Below are positions 1-6,019 of a DNA stretch of 8,597 nucleotides, piece by piece (position 1 is the first letter of the stretch; each line of letters starts with the position of its first letter). The position numbers and the translations under genes were made by a program. The notes beneath the pieces were generated by a model, which was not told where the DNA came from, made no database searches, and worked only from the letters and a program-made list of their open reading frames with translations. This stretch comes from Deltaproteobacteria bacterium. GTDB lineage: Bacteria > Desulfobacterota > JAENJC01. Location of the stretch: positions 1 to 8,597 of the forward strand of contig JAENJC010000041.1 in the NCBI GenBank assembly GCA_016844545.1, given 5' to 3'.

Positions 1-747
1 ACCGGTGTATCAACCTTCCTCATAGGGCATGTCACAAAGGAAGGGGCCATCGCAGGCCCGAGGCTCCTGGAGCATATGGTTGACACTGTCATATATTTCG
101 AAGGAGAGAGGGGGCACGCATATCGCATCCTCAGGGCAGTAAAGAACAGGTACGGCTCAACAAACGAGATAGGCGTGTTTGAGATGACAGATTCCGGGCT
201 TAAAGAGGTCTCCAATCCATCCGAGATATTCCTGGCAGAGAGGCCTTTAAATGCCTCCGGGTCTACAGTCGTGACCTCATTAGAAGGGACGAGGCCTATC
301 CTTGTTGAGTTGCAGGCCCTTGTGTCGTCTACTAACTTTGCTGTTCCACGCAGGACAACCATTGGTGTAGACCACAACAGGGTATCCCTCCTTGTCGCAG
401 TCCTTGAAAAAAAGGTAGGACTGAACTTGATAAATCAGGACATCTACGTAAACGTTGCAGGTGGTGTTAGGATTGACGAACCTGCCGTTGACCTCGGTAT
501 TATAACAGCAATAGCATCATCCTTCCTAGAAAAGCCGGTGGACCCAAAGACCGTGATAATCGGTGAGATCGGGCTGACCGGGGAGATCAGGGGAGTGGCC
601 CAGGCTGAACTTAGGGTCGGGGAGGCCGCAAAGCTCGGATTTACAAGGTGTATCCTGCCTTCAGGGAACAAACTTTCTCAACGGATTGACGGGATAGAGA
701 TCGTACCTGTCGGGACAGTGCGGGAGGCCATGGAAGTAATGTTTTGA
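1..747 (+). CDS. radA: DNA repair protein RadA (Sms), 5'-truncated by the window edge
   Basis: RadA is a RecA-like ATPase and branch-migration factor that processes recombination intermediates and helps repair stalled or broken forks in the cytoplasm. The reading frame is open from base 1, so the start, zinc finger and Walker A lie outside the window. The visible 248 residues begin at the end of the RecA-like core (FLIGHVTKEG, then GPRLLEHMVD, typical of RadA). The RadA signature KNRYG follows at visible residues 48-52, the usual form being KNRFG. The rest is the Lon-protease-like C-terminal domain, recognisable by GVDHNRVSLL, NVAGGVR and GEIGLTGEIRGV. The stop is TGA at 745-747. The gene converges on mltA, and the 257-bp gap between them is mostly repeat element A. 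The ATG at 76 is an internal methionine and not the start. Identification is secure. Confidence 0.96.
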   Translation, partial: TGVSTFLIGHVTKEGAIAGPRLLEHMVDTVIYFEGERGHAYRILRAVKNRYGSTNEIGVFEMTDSGLKEVSNPSEIFLAERPLNASGSTVVTSLEGTRPILVELQALVSSTNFAVPRRTTIGVDHNRVSLLVAVLEKKVGLNLINQDIYVNVAGGVRIDEPAVDLGIITAIASSFLEKPVDPKTVIIGEIGLTGEIRGVAQAELRVGEAAKLGFTRCILPSGNKLSQRIDGIEIVPVGTVREAMEVMF

Positions 748-774
748 ACTATGTTGATTCATTTGTGAAAAATA

Positions 775-968
775 AAACCTAAATCCTGCAATGGGACGCA
801 GATTAAAGCGGATACCAAAAGTAGGCGCTTCTAAGCGAACGCAGATAAAACAAATAGATAGATAAAATATAGGTGTCACCCAAAAGGTGGATATCTGTTT
901 TTGTTTAAGTCTTTGAATTATCAGTGCAAATCTGTGTAAATCTGCGTCCAAATGCTTTTTTTAGGTTT
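775..968. repeat. Element A: non-coding terminal-inverted-repeat (MITE-like) element
   Basis: GGACGCAGATT (794-804) and AATCTGCGTCC (939-949) are perfect 11-bp inverted repeats. The right arm continues inward as a second, degenerate copy of the same unit (AATCTGTGTA). Outside these, AAACCTAAA (775-783) and TTTAGGTTT (960-968) form another perfect 9-bp inverted pair. The interior has a small hairpin, CACC-CAAAA-GGTG (877-889). Element B shares the hairpin, the right arm and the flank AAATGCTTTTTT. There is no credible gene inside. A minus-strand frame of 96 codons crosses it, starting in the right arm with MDADL, but it only reads repeat sequence and the end of radA. The element sits between the convergent ends of radA and mltA, where insertion would be harmless. 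The exact ends are uncertain: either the GGACGC core (794-949) or the outer pair. Confidence 0.75.
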
Positions 969-1004
969 AAGGATGAGGGATGAAGGCGGTGGCGAAAGGT
1001 GCTT

Positions 1005-2189
1005 TTACGACTTTGTCAATTTAACTTTTATCCTTTTCTTTTTCAGGTAATAGATATTCCCCTCGTTTTTCATAAACCCGGCCCTGAAAGCAGCCTCATC
1101 ACCTTCTCCAAAGTATATATCAACTCTTCCGGGTCCTTTAATCGCCCCTCCGGAATCCTGGTCAAAGACGAGGGCTGAAAAGGGCATTGTCTTAATGTTC
1201 CCGTCCTCTCTCTTACTATCAGGTATCTCCGTTTCTATATAAGCCAGACCATACTTTGGAAAATAACCGGAATCCGCGGCTATGGAACGGCTGGGTGTAA
1301 CCACAGCCCCGCTGCTTCCGAAGGGGCCGCCGGTATCCTCTCTAAAAAAGACATAGCTTGGATTCTGGTTGAAATAGTGATCTATATTTTCGGGACGTCT
1401 TTGGAAATAGTCTCTGATGGCCTCCATTGACATCCGTTCACGAGGTATCTCGTTGTCTGAGATGAGCTGTCTCCCTATGCTCACGTATGAGAATCCGTTG
1501 TTGTCTGCATAGTTCAGCCGTATCCTGCTCCCGTCTTGCATCTCAACTATTCCGGAACCCTGGATATGGAGGAAGAAAAGGGCGACCTTGTCGTCAACGT
1601 ACAGGAGAGGTGTTTGTTCAAACCCAAGGTTGTTTTCTATCTCTTCACGTCTGTAATACGGGACAAGCTCTCTTCCCCTGACAATCCCTTTGACCTTTCC
1701 TGATTTATTGAAATTTTCGAGATTAACAAAGATCAGGTCTTCAGGGACACCGTAGACAGGGTATTGGTAGCGTTCGTTTTTTTCTCTGGAACCTTGAAGC
1801 AAAGGGGTATAGTAACCGGTAAACAAGACAGAACCAGCCGCCCCTCCCCGATAAAAATCAAAATTGTCCTGAACGAATCTGCCAAAGTCAGGGCTGTCTA
1901 TACCGGACAGCATGGTTCTTGAAGTGTCCGCCATCTCTTCATAGTAGGCCCTCTTCTCTGCGGGAAGATTGTTGACAGCCAGTAGTCTATCAAGGACATC
2001 CAACTGCCTGAGGCATGCCTGCCTAAGCCCTTCCTTATCAAAGCTGTCACGGAACTCAACGGATTTGGTTAGTTTTAGCTCAGGGTAATTAGAGTGGCCA
2101 ACTACGAGCCGTTGGGCGCATGCAGAAAACAGGAGGGACAAAAGACAAATAAAAATCTTTGTTGGACGCTGATTTACGCTGATTATCAT
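1005..2189 (-). CDS. mltA: Membrane-bound lytic murein transglycosylase A (MltA)
   Basis: MltA cleaves peptidoglycan glycan strands to 1,6-anhydromuropeptides and is normally a lipoprotein of the outer membrane. Residues 12-23 form a hydrophobic signal segment ending in FSA before Cys24, a slightly unusual lipobox with Phe at -3. The central MltA domain includes FTGYYTPLLQGS and LFFLHIQGSG. The C-terminal 3D domain contains DSGGAIKGPGRVDIYFG, and Asp345 in it is the likely counterpart of the catalytic Asp308 of E. coli MltA; Asp357 is also conserved. The 394-residue length fits the family. The start ATG at 2189 overlaps the upstream GxxExxY stop (ATGA), which suggests translational coupling. 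Residues 3 to 9 (ISVNQRP) are encoded by the terminal repeat of element C, so the present start appears to have been supplied by that insertion. No other in-frame ATG precedes the signal segment. Confidence 0.93.
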   Translation of the reverse strand: MIISVNQRPTKIFICLLSLLFSACAQRLVVGHSNYPELKLTKSVEFRDSFDKEGLRQACLRQLDVLDRLLAVNNLPAEKRAYYEEMADTSRTMLSGIDSPDFGRFVQDNFDFYRGGAAGSVLFTGYYTPLLQGSREKNERYQYPVYGVPEDLIFVNLENFNKSGKVKGIVRGRELVPYYRREEIENNLGFEQTPLLYVDDKVALFFLHIQGSGIVEMQDGSRIRLNYADNNGFSYVSIGRQLISDNEIPRERMSMEAIRDYFQRRPENIDHYFNQNPSYVFFREDTGGPFGSSGAVVTPSRSIAADSGYFPKYGLAYIETEIPDSKREDGNIKTMPFSALVFDQDSGGAIKGPGRVDIYFGEGDEAAFRAGFMKNEGNIYYLKKKRIKVKLTKS

Positions 2190-2595
2190 GATTGCTTTCT
2201 TTCATTATTAAAGGCCTTACGCCTTATTTCAGGTTTTGGCCCAAAGTTCAATAATAAACCAACTTCTATATTAGTTGCTTTCAAATAGTTTAGTAGCTGC
2301 GCCTCATGCTCCTCCGCTATGCTCTTTACTGCTTTAATCTCGAGAATGACCTTACCTTCTACTAATATATCAGCAAAATATTCACCCACAACAATATTAT
2401 TATAAAGTACCTTTATTGGATACTGAGGAATCGCCTGATAACCATATCCTTTTAACTCTAATAAAAAAGCGTTTTCATAAACTTTTTCTAAGAATCCATA
2501 TCCAAGTGCATTATACACACTGTAGAATGTCTTTATGATGTTTTCCGTAATCTCGGGATGTTTAAAATCCTGTAAATCAGCGTTCATCTGCGTCC
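2164..2595 (-). mobile_element. Element C: terminal inverted repeats enclosing a GxxExxY gene
   Basis: The left end (2164-2184) is two tandem units, GGACGCTGATT then TACGCTGATT. The right end, read on the minus strand from 2595, is GGACGCAGAT followed by GAACGCTGATTTA. These are the inverted repeats that bound elements A and B. Everything between them is one ORF, the GxxExxY gene. The left arm resembles the right arm of element B, including an inner CATGATT, so element C appears to lie in the opposite orientation to A and B. Its insertion between tsaD and mltA overwrites codons at the end of tsaD and the start of mltA. No transposase and no clear target duplication are seen, so calling it mobile is an inference from repeat structure and copy number in the window. 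Confidence 0.6.
2186..2587 (-). CDS. GxxExxY family protein (PDDEXK_3-type, nuclease-like), element-borne
   Basis: This 133-residue protein carries the family signature GFLEKVY at residues 31-37 (Gly31, Glu34, Tyr37). It also has a PD-(D/E)XK-like core: Asp73 in FADILVEG and Glu83-Ile-Lys85 in LEIKAVKS. HEAQLLNYL and GLLLNFG, typical of the family's second half, follow. The molecular function of the family is not established; a nuclease-like fold is inferred. An in-frame ATG exists at 2629, but it lies deep in tsaD with no ribosome site. The ATG at 2587 follows GGGGA by five bases and is preferred. That ATG lies in the element's right terminal repeat, which encodes MNADLQDF. The gene overlaps the end of tsaD by 11 nt and the start of mltA by 4 nt, so it is spliced neatly into the operon and probably co-transcribed. 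Confidence 0.88.
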   Translation of the reverse strand: MNADLQDFKHPEITENIIKTFYSVYNALGYGFLEKVYENAFLLELKGYGYQAIPQYPIKVLYNNIVVGEYFADILVEGKVILEIKAVKSIAEEHEAQLLNYLKATNIEVGLLLNFGPKPEIRRKAFNNERKQS

Positions 2596-3599
2596 CCACG
2601 TTCAAATAAAGGCCAGTCTGGAATCCCATTCATATCAAGGCCAGACCTCTTCCCCATCTCCATATAACTGTGGCCGAGGTGGGCGATCATGGCCGCGTTA
2701 TCTGTGCATAGAGGTATTGACGGGTACAAAACTCTTATGCCGAATTCCGCGCCTGCATCTCTCATCTTCTGCCGGAGCCTTGAGTTTGCAGCCACTCCCC
2801 CGGCCATTACAATTGTATTTAACATGTTTTCCCTGGCTGCCTTCACGGTCTTGTCCACCAGCATGTCAACCACTGCTTCCAGATAGCCGGCGGCTATTGC
2901 ATTAAGGTTCTTTTCCGCAAATGCCTTTCCTTCTTTGTGGACAAGGTTTACAAGAAAGGTCTTGACGCCGCTGAAGCTGAAGTCGTACGGTAGATCATGA
3001 ATTTGGGCCCTTGGAAATTTTATCGTCTTTGGGTCGCCTTCTTTAGCTATCCTGTCTATTATTGCCCCTGCTGGATAACCAAGGCCTAACAGTTTTCCAG
3101 CCTTATCCAGGGCCTCTCCTGCGGCATCGTCCCTTGTAGAGCCAAGATGCCGATAACTTCCAATGCCATTGACTATATAGAGAGAGGTGTGTCCACCGGA
3201 GACAATCAGGCCAAGGTACGGGAACTTTACCTCTTCTTCGAGGAGAATGGCGGTTATATGCCCTTCGATATGGTTTACACCAACCAGAGGAAGTTTTTTT
3301 GCATATGCAAGGGCCTTGGCAAATGAGACTCCGACGAGGAGGGCGCCTATCAGCCCAGGTCCCTGGGTGACTGCTACCCCTTCAATGTCGCTTATCGTGA
3401 GCCCGGCGCCATGCAGGGCCTCATCGACCACGGGAAGGAGCATCTCCAGATGCCTTCTTGCTGCAAGTTCAGGGACAATCCCTCCGTATTTGTTATGGAT
3501 GTCGATCTGGGATGAGACTATATCTGAAAGGACTTTTTTGCCGTCAAATACAGCGGCGGCAGTTTCGTCACACGACGTCTCTATACCGAGAACTATCAT
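2577..3599 (-). CDS. tsaD: tRNA N6-adenosine threonylcarbamoyltransferase TsaD
   Basis: TsaD transfers the threonylcarbamoyl group from threonylcarbamoyl-AMP to A37 of ANN-decoding tRNAs (t6A synthesis). It works in the cytoplasm with TsaB and TsaE, neither of which is in this window. It belongs to the ASKHA fold: MIVLGIETSCDET is the phosphate-binding start, NHIEGH supplies metal ligands His110 and His114, FSFSGVKT and MAGGVAANSRLR are family motifs, and Asp300 in CTDNAAMIA completes the metal site. The 340-residue length is normal. It starts 4 nt after the tldD stop. The last six residues (GDADER) and the TGA stop are encoded by the terminal repeat of element C. The native C-terminus after about DWPLFER has therefore probably been replaced. 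The catalytic core is untouched, so activity is likely kept. Confidence 0.96.
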   Translation of the reverse strand: MIVLGIETSCDETAAAVFDGKKVLSDIVSSQIDIHNKYGGIVPELAARRHLEMLLPVVDEALHGAGLTISDIEGVAVTQGPGLIGALLVGVSFAKALAYAKKLPLVGVNHIEGHITAILLEEEVKFPYLGLIVSGGHTSLYIVNGIGSYRHLGSTRDDAAGEALDKAGKLLGLGYPAGAIIDRIAKEGDPKTIKFPRAQIHDLPYDFSFSGVKTFLVNLVHKEGKAFAEKNLNAIAAGYLEAVVDMLVDKTVKAARENMLNTIVMAGGVAANSRLRQKMRDAGAEFGIRVLYPSIPLCTDNAAMIAHLGHSYMEMGKRSGLDMNGIPDWPLFERGDADER

Positions 3600-3603
3600 C
3601 TAC

Positions 3604-4986
3604 CTAAATATGTCCTCCGACTATTATCTCCGGTATCCTCAAGGTCGGCTGGGCATCTGACACCGGAGCGCCCTGACCGTCCTTGCCGCAGGTACCTATG
3701 GAAAAGCCCTGATCATTGCCAACCATGTCTATCATCCTGAGGACTTCCGGGCCATTTCCTGTAAGGGTTGCGCCCCGGACAGGCTCCCCTATGCTCCCCT
3801 TTTCTATTAGATACCCCTCTGTCACCTCAAAGACGAAATCACCGTTAACCGTGTTTACCTGTCCTCCACCCATCTTCTTGACAAACAACCCTTTTTCTAC
3901 TGATTTTACAATGTCTTCAGGTCTTCCATCCTTAGGCGCTATCAGGGTATTGGTCATCCTTGGTATTGGCTGATGCTGATACGACTGCCTTCTTCCGTTA
4001 CCCGTAGAGGTCACACCGTCCTTCATTGCGGTCAGCCTGTCGTACATATAAGCCTTGAGGACACCGTTTTCTATCAGCACCCTTTTTCTGGATTCGGTGC
4101 CCTCATCGTCGAAGGCAAAAGAGCCCCGTCTTCCAGGGAGGGTAGAATCGTCAACAACAGTTATCAGTTTCGATGCTATCTGCTCCCCAATCTTCCCTGT
4201 ATATACGGAAAGCCCCTGCTGTGCCAGGTCTGCCTCAAGGCCATGCCCTACAGCTTCATGGACCATCGTACCGCCAGCATCAGAGGAGAGCACCACCGGC
4301 ATCTTTCCTGCGGGCGCTTTCCTTGCGGAGAGCATCATGATGCCTCTCCTGCACGCAGTTGAAGCAACCTTCTCAGGAGAAACGGCATCAAATATCTCGA
4401 AGCCTGCATGGCCGCCTACGGGCTCGTATCCGGTTTGGACAACATCTCCCTCCGCAGCCACCACCTGGACCAGAAACACAGTCCCTACCCTACGGTCTTC
4501 GCATAAGAGTCCTTCGGAGTTGGCAATGGTTACCTCCTGGACAGAGTCCCTGTATATTACGGCTGCCTGCCTTATCCTATTATCATACCCTCGCGCCGTC
4601 CTGTTGGCCCTTTCCACCAGCCCTGCCTTTTCTGTTACAGGGATATCCCACGGCGCCTTTTTTATTTCAAACCTTATAGACGCCTCTTTTTTTCTAAGAT
4701 CCATAACCGTCGCATTGATGTCGCCTCTTGCAGCCTTGGCAGCAAATCCGGCCAGCGAAAGGAGGGACCCTTCAGAGAGGTCGTTGGAAAAGGCATAAGC
4801 AGACCTCTTGTTGAATATCACCCGTATGCCGGCGCCGCTGTCTATCCCAGATATTACCTTTTCAATCCTGTTGTCCTCGCAAGTTATAGAGGTGGTTATA
4901 GATCTCTCCACGAAGATATCGGCGAACTCTCCACCCTCTTTAAGGGCAGCCTTCAGAATCTTTTTAAAGTCTATATTTAAAGACAT
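3604..4986 (-). CDS. tldD: TldD/PmbA-family metalloprotease, TldD-like
   Basis: TldD forms a heterodimeric zinc protease with TldE/PmbA that degrades unfolded peptides and, in some bacteria, matures peptide antibiotics or handles antitoxins. The metal motif is HEAVGH (His243, Glu244, His248, the HExxxH type). Cys433 in GTCGKDGQG matches the position of the third zinc ligand in known TldD. The ending GQGAPVSDAQPTLRIPEI is typical of TldD rather than TldE, which usually lacks the HExxxH. The 460-residue length fits. The start ATG at 4986 is preceded by GAGGG. It is the first gene of the operon, and its upstream region is almost entirely repeat element B. No tldE/pmbA partner is visible nearby. 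Confidence 0.93.
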   Translation of the reverse strand: MSLNIDFKKILKAALKEGGEFADIFVERSITTSITCEDNRIEKVISGIDSGAGIRVIFNKRSAYAFSNDLSEGSLLSLAGFAAKAARGDINATVMDLRKKEASIRFEIKKAPWDIPVTEKAGLVERANRTARGYDNRIRQAAVIYRDSVQEVTIANSEGLLCEDRRVGTVFLVQVVAAEGDVVQTGYEPVGGHAGFEIFDAVSPEKVASTACRRGIMMLSARKAPAGKMPVVLSSDAGGTMVHEAVGHGLEADLAQQGLSVYTGKIGEQIASKLITVVDDSTLPGRRGSFAFDDEGTESRKRVLIENGVLKAYMYDRLTAMKDGVTSTGNGRRQSYQHQPIPRMTNTLIAPKDGRPEDIVKSVEKGLFVKKMGGGQVNTVNGDFVFEVTEGYLIEKGSIGEPVRGATLTGNGPEVLRMIDMVGNDQGFSIGTCGKDGQGAPVSDAQPTLRIPEIIVGGHI

Positions 4987-5005
4987 GTTCCCTCATACCT
5001 CAGTT

Positions 5006-5150
5006 GGACGCTGATTAACGCTGAAAAAGCAGATAAAAGCAGCACTTAATTTTTTAAGGTGCTTCACCCAAAAGGTGAGTAATACGGTTTTGATAAGTTA
5101 TTGAAAATCATGCAAAATCTGCGCAAATCTGCGTCCTAAATGCTTTTTTA
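5006..5150. repeat. Element B: non-coding terminal-inverted-repeat (MITE-like) element
   Basis: GGACGCTGATT (5006-5016) and AATCTGCGTCC (5126-5136) are inverted repeats differing at one position. The right arm has a second unit, AATCTGCGC. Inside are a hairpin AGCACTTAA/TTAAgGTGCT (5041-5063) and a second, TCACC-CAAAA-GGTGA (5064-5078). The second hairpin matches the one in element A almost exactly. GCAGATAAAA and the right flank AAATGCTTTTTT are also shared with element A, in the same orientation. The element fills most of the 217-bp gap between the divergent tldD and yraN starts, so any promoter for either gene must lie in it or in the short unique stretch 5151-5203. The right boundary is set by where similarity with element A fades. 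Confidence 0.75.
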
Positions 5151-5203
5151 AGGATAAATGCCTGTGGTACGATAAAGAAACCTTTTTTCTCACAAAGGAT
5201 AGC

Positions 5204-5632
5204 ATGATGAAGAAAAAATGGAAAGGGGGTATTGATTTTTCCATCTATATCGTCTCTAATGCAGACATGACAATAGAGAGAATCTCTAAAGGAAAGATAG
5301 GGGAAGATGCAGCTGCGGCCTTTCTTGCTAAAGAAGGTTACAAGATAGTTGAGCGCAATTTTAGTTGCCCTCTAGGCGAGATAGATATAATTGCCCTTGA
5401 TAAGGGAGTCTTGGTGTTTGTGGAGGTCAAGACCCGAAGCTCCAATAAATTCGGCCTTCCCGAAGAGGCGGTGAATCGGAGGAAACAGCATCAGATGACA
5501 AAGGCGGCCCAGTTCTATATCTCAAGGAAAAAGCTGTTTAACTCACCTGCAAGGTTTGATGTGGTAGCAGTGATTCTGTCAGGTGAGAAAATTGATGTGA
5601 GGGTGATCAGGAATGCGTTTGAGATTGGATAA
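5204..5632 (+). CDS. yraN: YraN family (UPF0102) protein, PD-(D/E)XK nuclease-like
   Basis: YraN/UPF0102 proteins are small, widely conserved and related to Holliday-junction-resolvase-type PD-(D/E)XK nucleases. Their exact role is unsettled. The signature is clear: GKIGEDAAAAFL (about residues 30-41), NFSCPLGEIDIIA with Asp61, VFVEVKTR with Glu74 and Lys76, then RRKQHQMTKAAQFYI and RFDVVAV. The start at 5204 is supported by AAAGGA at 5194-5199. It gives a 142-residue protein with about 20 extra N-terminal residues compared with a start at MTIERISKGK (Met22, base 5267), where most homologues would begin. Met22 has no evident ribosome site, so the longer form is listed with some doubt. The gene is divergent from tldD across element B, and a 38-codon ORF overlaps its 3' end by 20 nt. 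Confidence 0.92.
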   Translation: MMKKKWKGGIDFSIYIVSNADMTIERISKGKIGEDAAAAFLAKEGYKIVERNFSCPLGEIDIIALDKGVLVFVEVKTRSSNKFGLPEEAVNRRKQHQMTKAAQFYISRKKLFNSPARFDVVAVILSGEKIDVRVIRNAFEIG

Positions 5633-5729
5633 AGAAGGGTTGATTATAACAGGCGATACAGCCGAAGAATTAGAGCAGGACGGAGTCGCCATTACAATGC
5701 TGCCGCTGTACAGGTGGTTGCTGGAATAG
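5613..5729 (+). CDS. Candidate small protein of 38 residues, unknown
   Basis: An ATG at 5613 inside the end of yraN opens a frame of 38 codons ending in TAG at 5727-5729. GAGGG at 5599-5603 lies nine bases upstream and AGGA directly abuts the start. The product (MRLRLDKEGLIITGDT at the start, ITMLPLYRWLLE at the end) has balanced, protein-like composition with no low-complexity bias. The overlap with yraN suggests translational coupling. I do not recognise it. It could be a genuine small operon partner of yraN. It could also be the start of a longer gene interrupted by the foreign DNA that begins shortly after, or a chance ORF. Confidence 0.4.
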   Translation: MRLRLDKEGLIITGDTAEELEQDGVAITMLPLYRWLLE

Positions 5730-5952
5730 AAAGCGGGATGGGGCACAACACGTCCCAAGCCTTGTCTAAGGCTCCAGTGTTTCGGATTGTTTTGTTGGAA
5801 GAAAATGTGTTATCTTTCAGCAGCTTGAAAAAGAAGGGCGTGCGGGAAAATAATACTTCAAGACTTCCCCCTCGGGGGGAAATAAATCGGTCGCCCGCGT
5901 TTTTTAATGGTCCTTGATCCCATTGTTCCTTTGTAGGCATATTCAAAAAACC
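5730..5952. other. Gene-less stretch, possible ORF-less cassette or cassette remnant
   Basis: I see no convincing gene; the frames open here on both strands lack start signals and recognisable motifs. It contains a hairpin AGCCTT-GTCT-AAGGCT (5758-5773) and a strong 7-bp hairpin TTCCCCC-TCG-GGGGGAA (5865-5881) with no following T-run. GTTATCT at 5809-5815 resembles an integron G^TT boundary. With the attC-like site at 5953-6019, it would delimit a roughly 200-bp segment without an ORF. That reading is speculative. AACACGTC at 5747-5754 repeats eight bases found at the left end of the attC at 6642-6649. Confidence 0.35.
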
Positions 5953-5969
5953 GCATAAAGTCGTATAAT
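5942..5969 (+). promoter_or_regulatory. Candidate sigma-70 promoter for the cassette gene
   Basis: A perfect -10 box TATAAT lies at 5964-5969, with TTCAAA at 5942-5947 as a 4-of-6 match to the -35 consensus and a 16-bp spacer. Transcription would start about 70 bases before the ATG at 6047. The -10 box overlaps the left arm of the attC-like hairpin. Cassette genes usually depend on an external promoter, and this could be it. Confidence 0.5.
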
Positions 5970-6019
5970 ACGCAGATTTGTAAATTCTACGGATTGCGTA
6001 GAAAAAAACACTGTTATGC
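5953..6019 (+). other. attC-like recombination site upstream of the cassette
   Basis: The site starts with GCATAAA and ends with GTTATGC, complementary at six of seven positions. Inside, TACGCA (5969-5974) pairs with TGCGTA (5995-6000). AT (5976-5977) then pairs with AT (5993-5994), leaving G5975 unpaired. TTGTA/TACGG closes a five-base loop, allowing two G-T wobbles. Outer R-type boxes, an inner imperfect hairpin with an extrahelical base and a 67-bp length are the attC plan. The first box lacks the canonical AAC (it reads AAA), so it may be degenerate. It could instead be a secondary insertion site. Confidence 0.5.

Noticed and set aside
661..951. Minus-strand ORF of 96 codons beginning MDADL
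   Set aside because: It starts with TTG in the right repeat arm of element A and runs across the element into the antisense of radA. Its resemblance to the GxxExxY start comes from the shared repeat, not from a gene.
3187..3660. Plus-strand ORF of 157 codons
   Set aside because: Antisense to tsaD and the tsaD/tldD junction, no motif and no ribosome site.
4055..4798. Plus-strand ORF of 247 codons
   Set aside because: It lies wholly antisense within tldD, whose motifs are unmistakable; composition is Ser/Pro/Thr-rich as expected of a shadow frame.
775..5150. Repeats as a CRISPR array
   Set aside because: The repeated units are inverted pairs about 4 kb apart with no regular spacers and no cas genes.
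5743..5785. A third attC-like site (GCACAAC ... GTTTCGG with AGCCTT/AAGGCT arms)
   Set aside because: It shares AACACGTC with the real attC, but it is only 43 bp, the spacers are unequal and the right box does not match GTTRRRY. At most it is a degenerate remnant.
5865..5881. Strong hairpin TTCCCCC-TCG-GGGGGAA as a rho-independent terminator
   Set aside because: There is no T-run after it on either strand, so termination is not supported.
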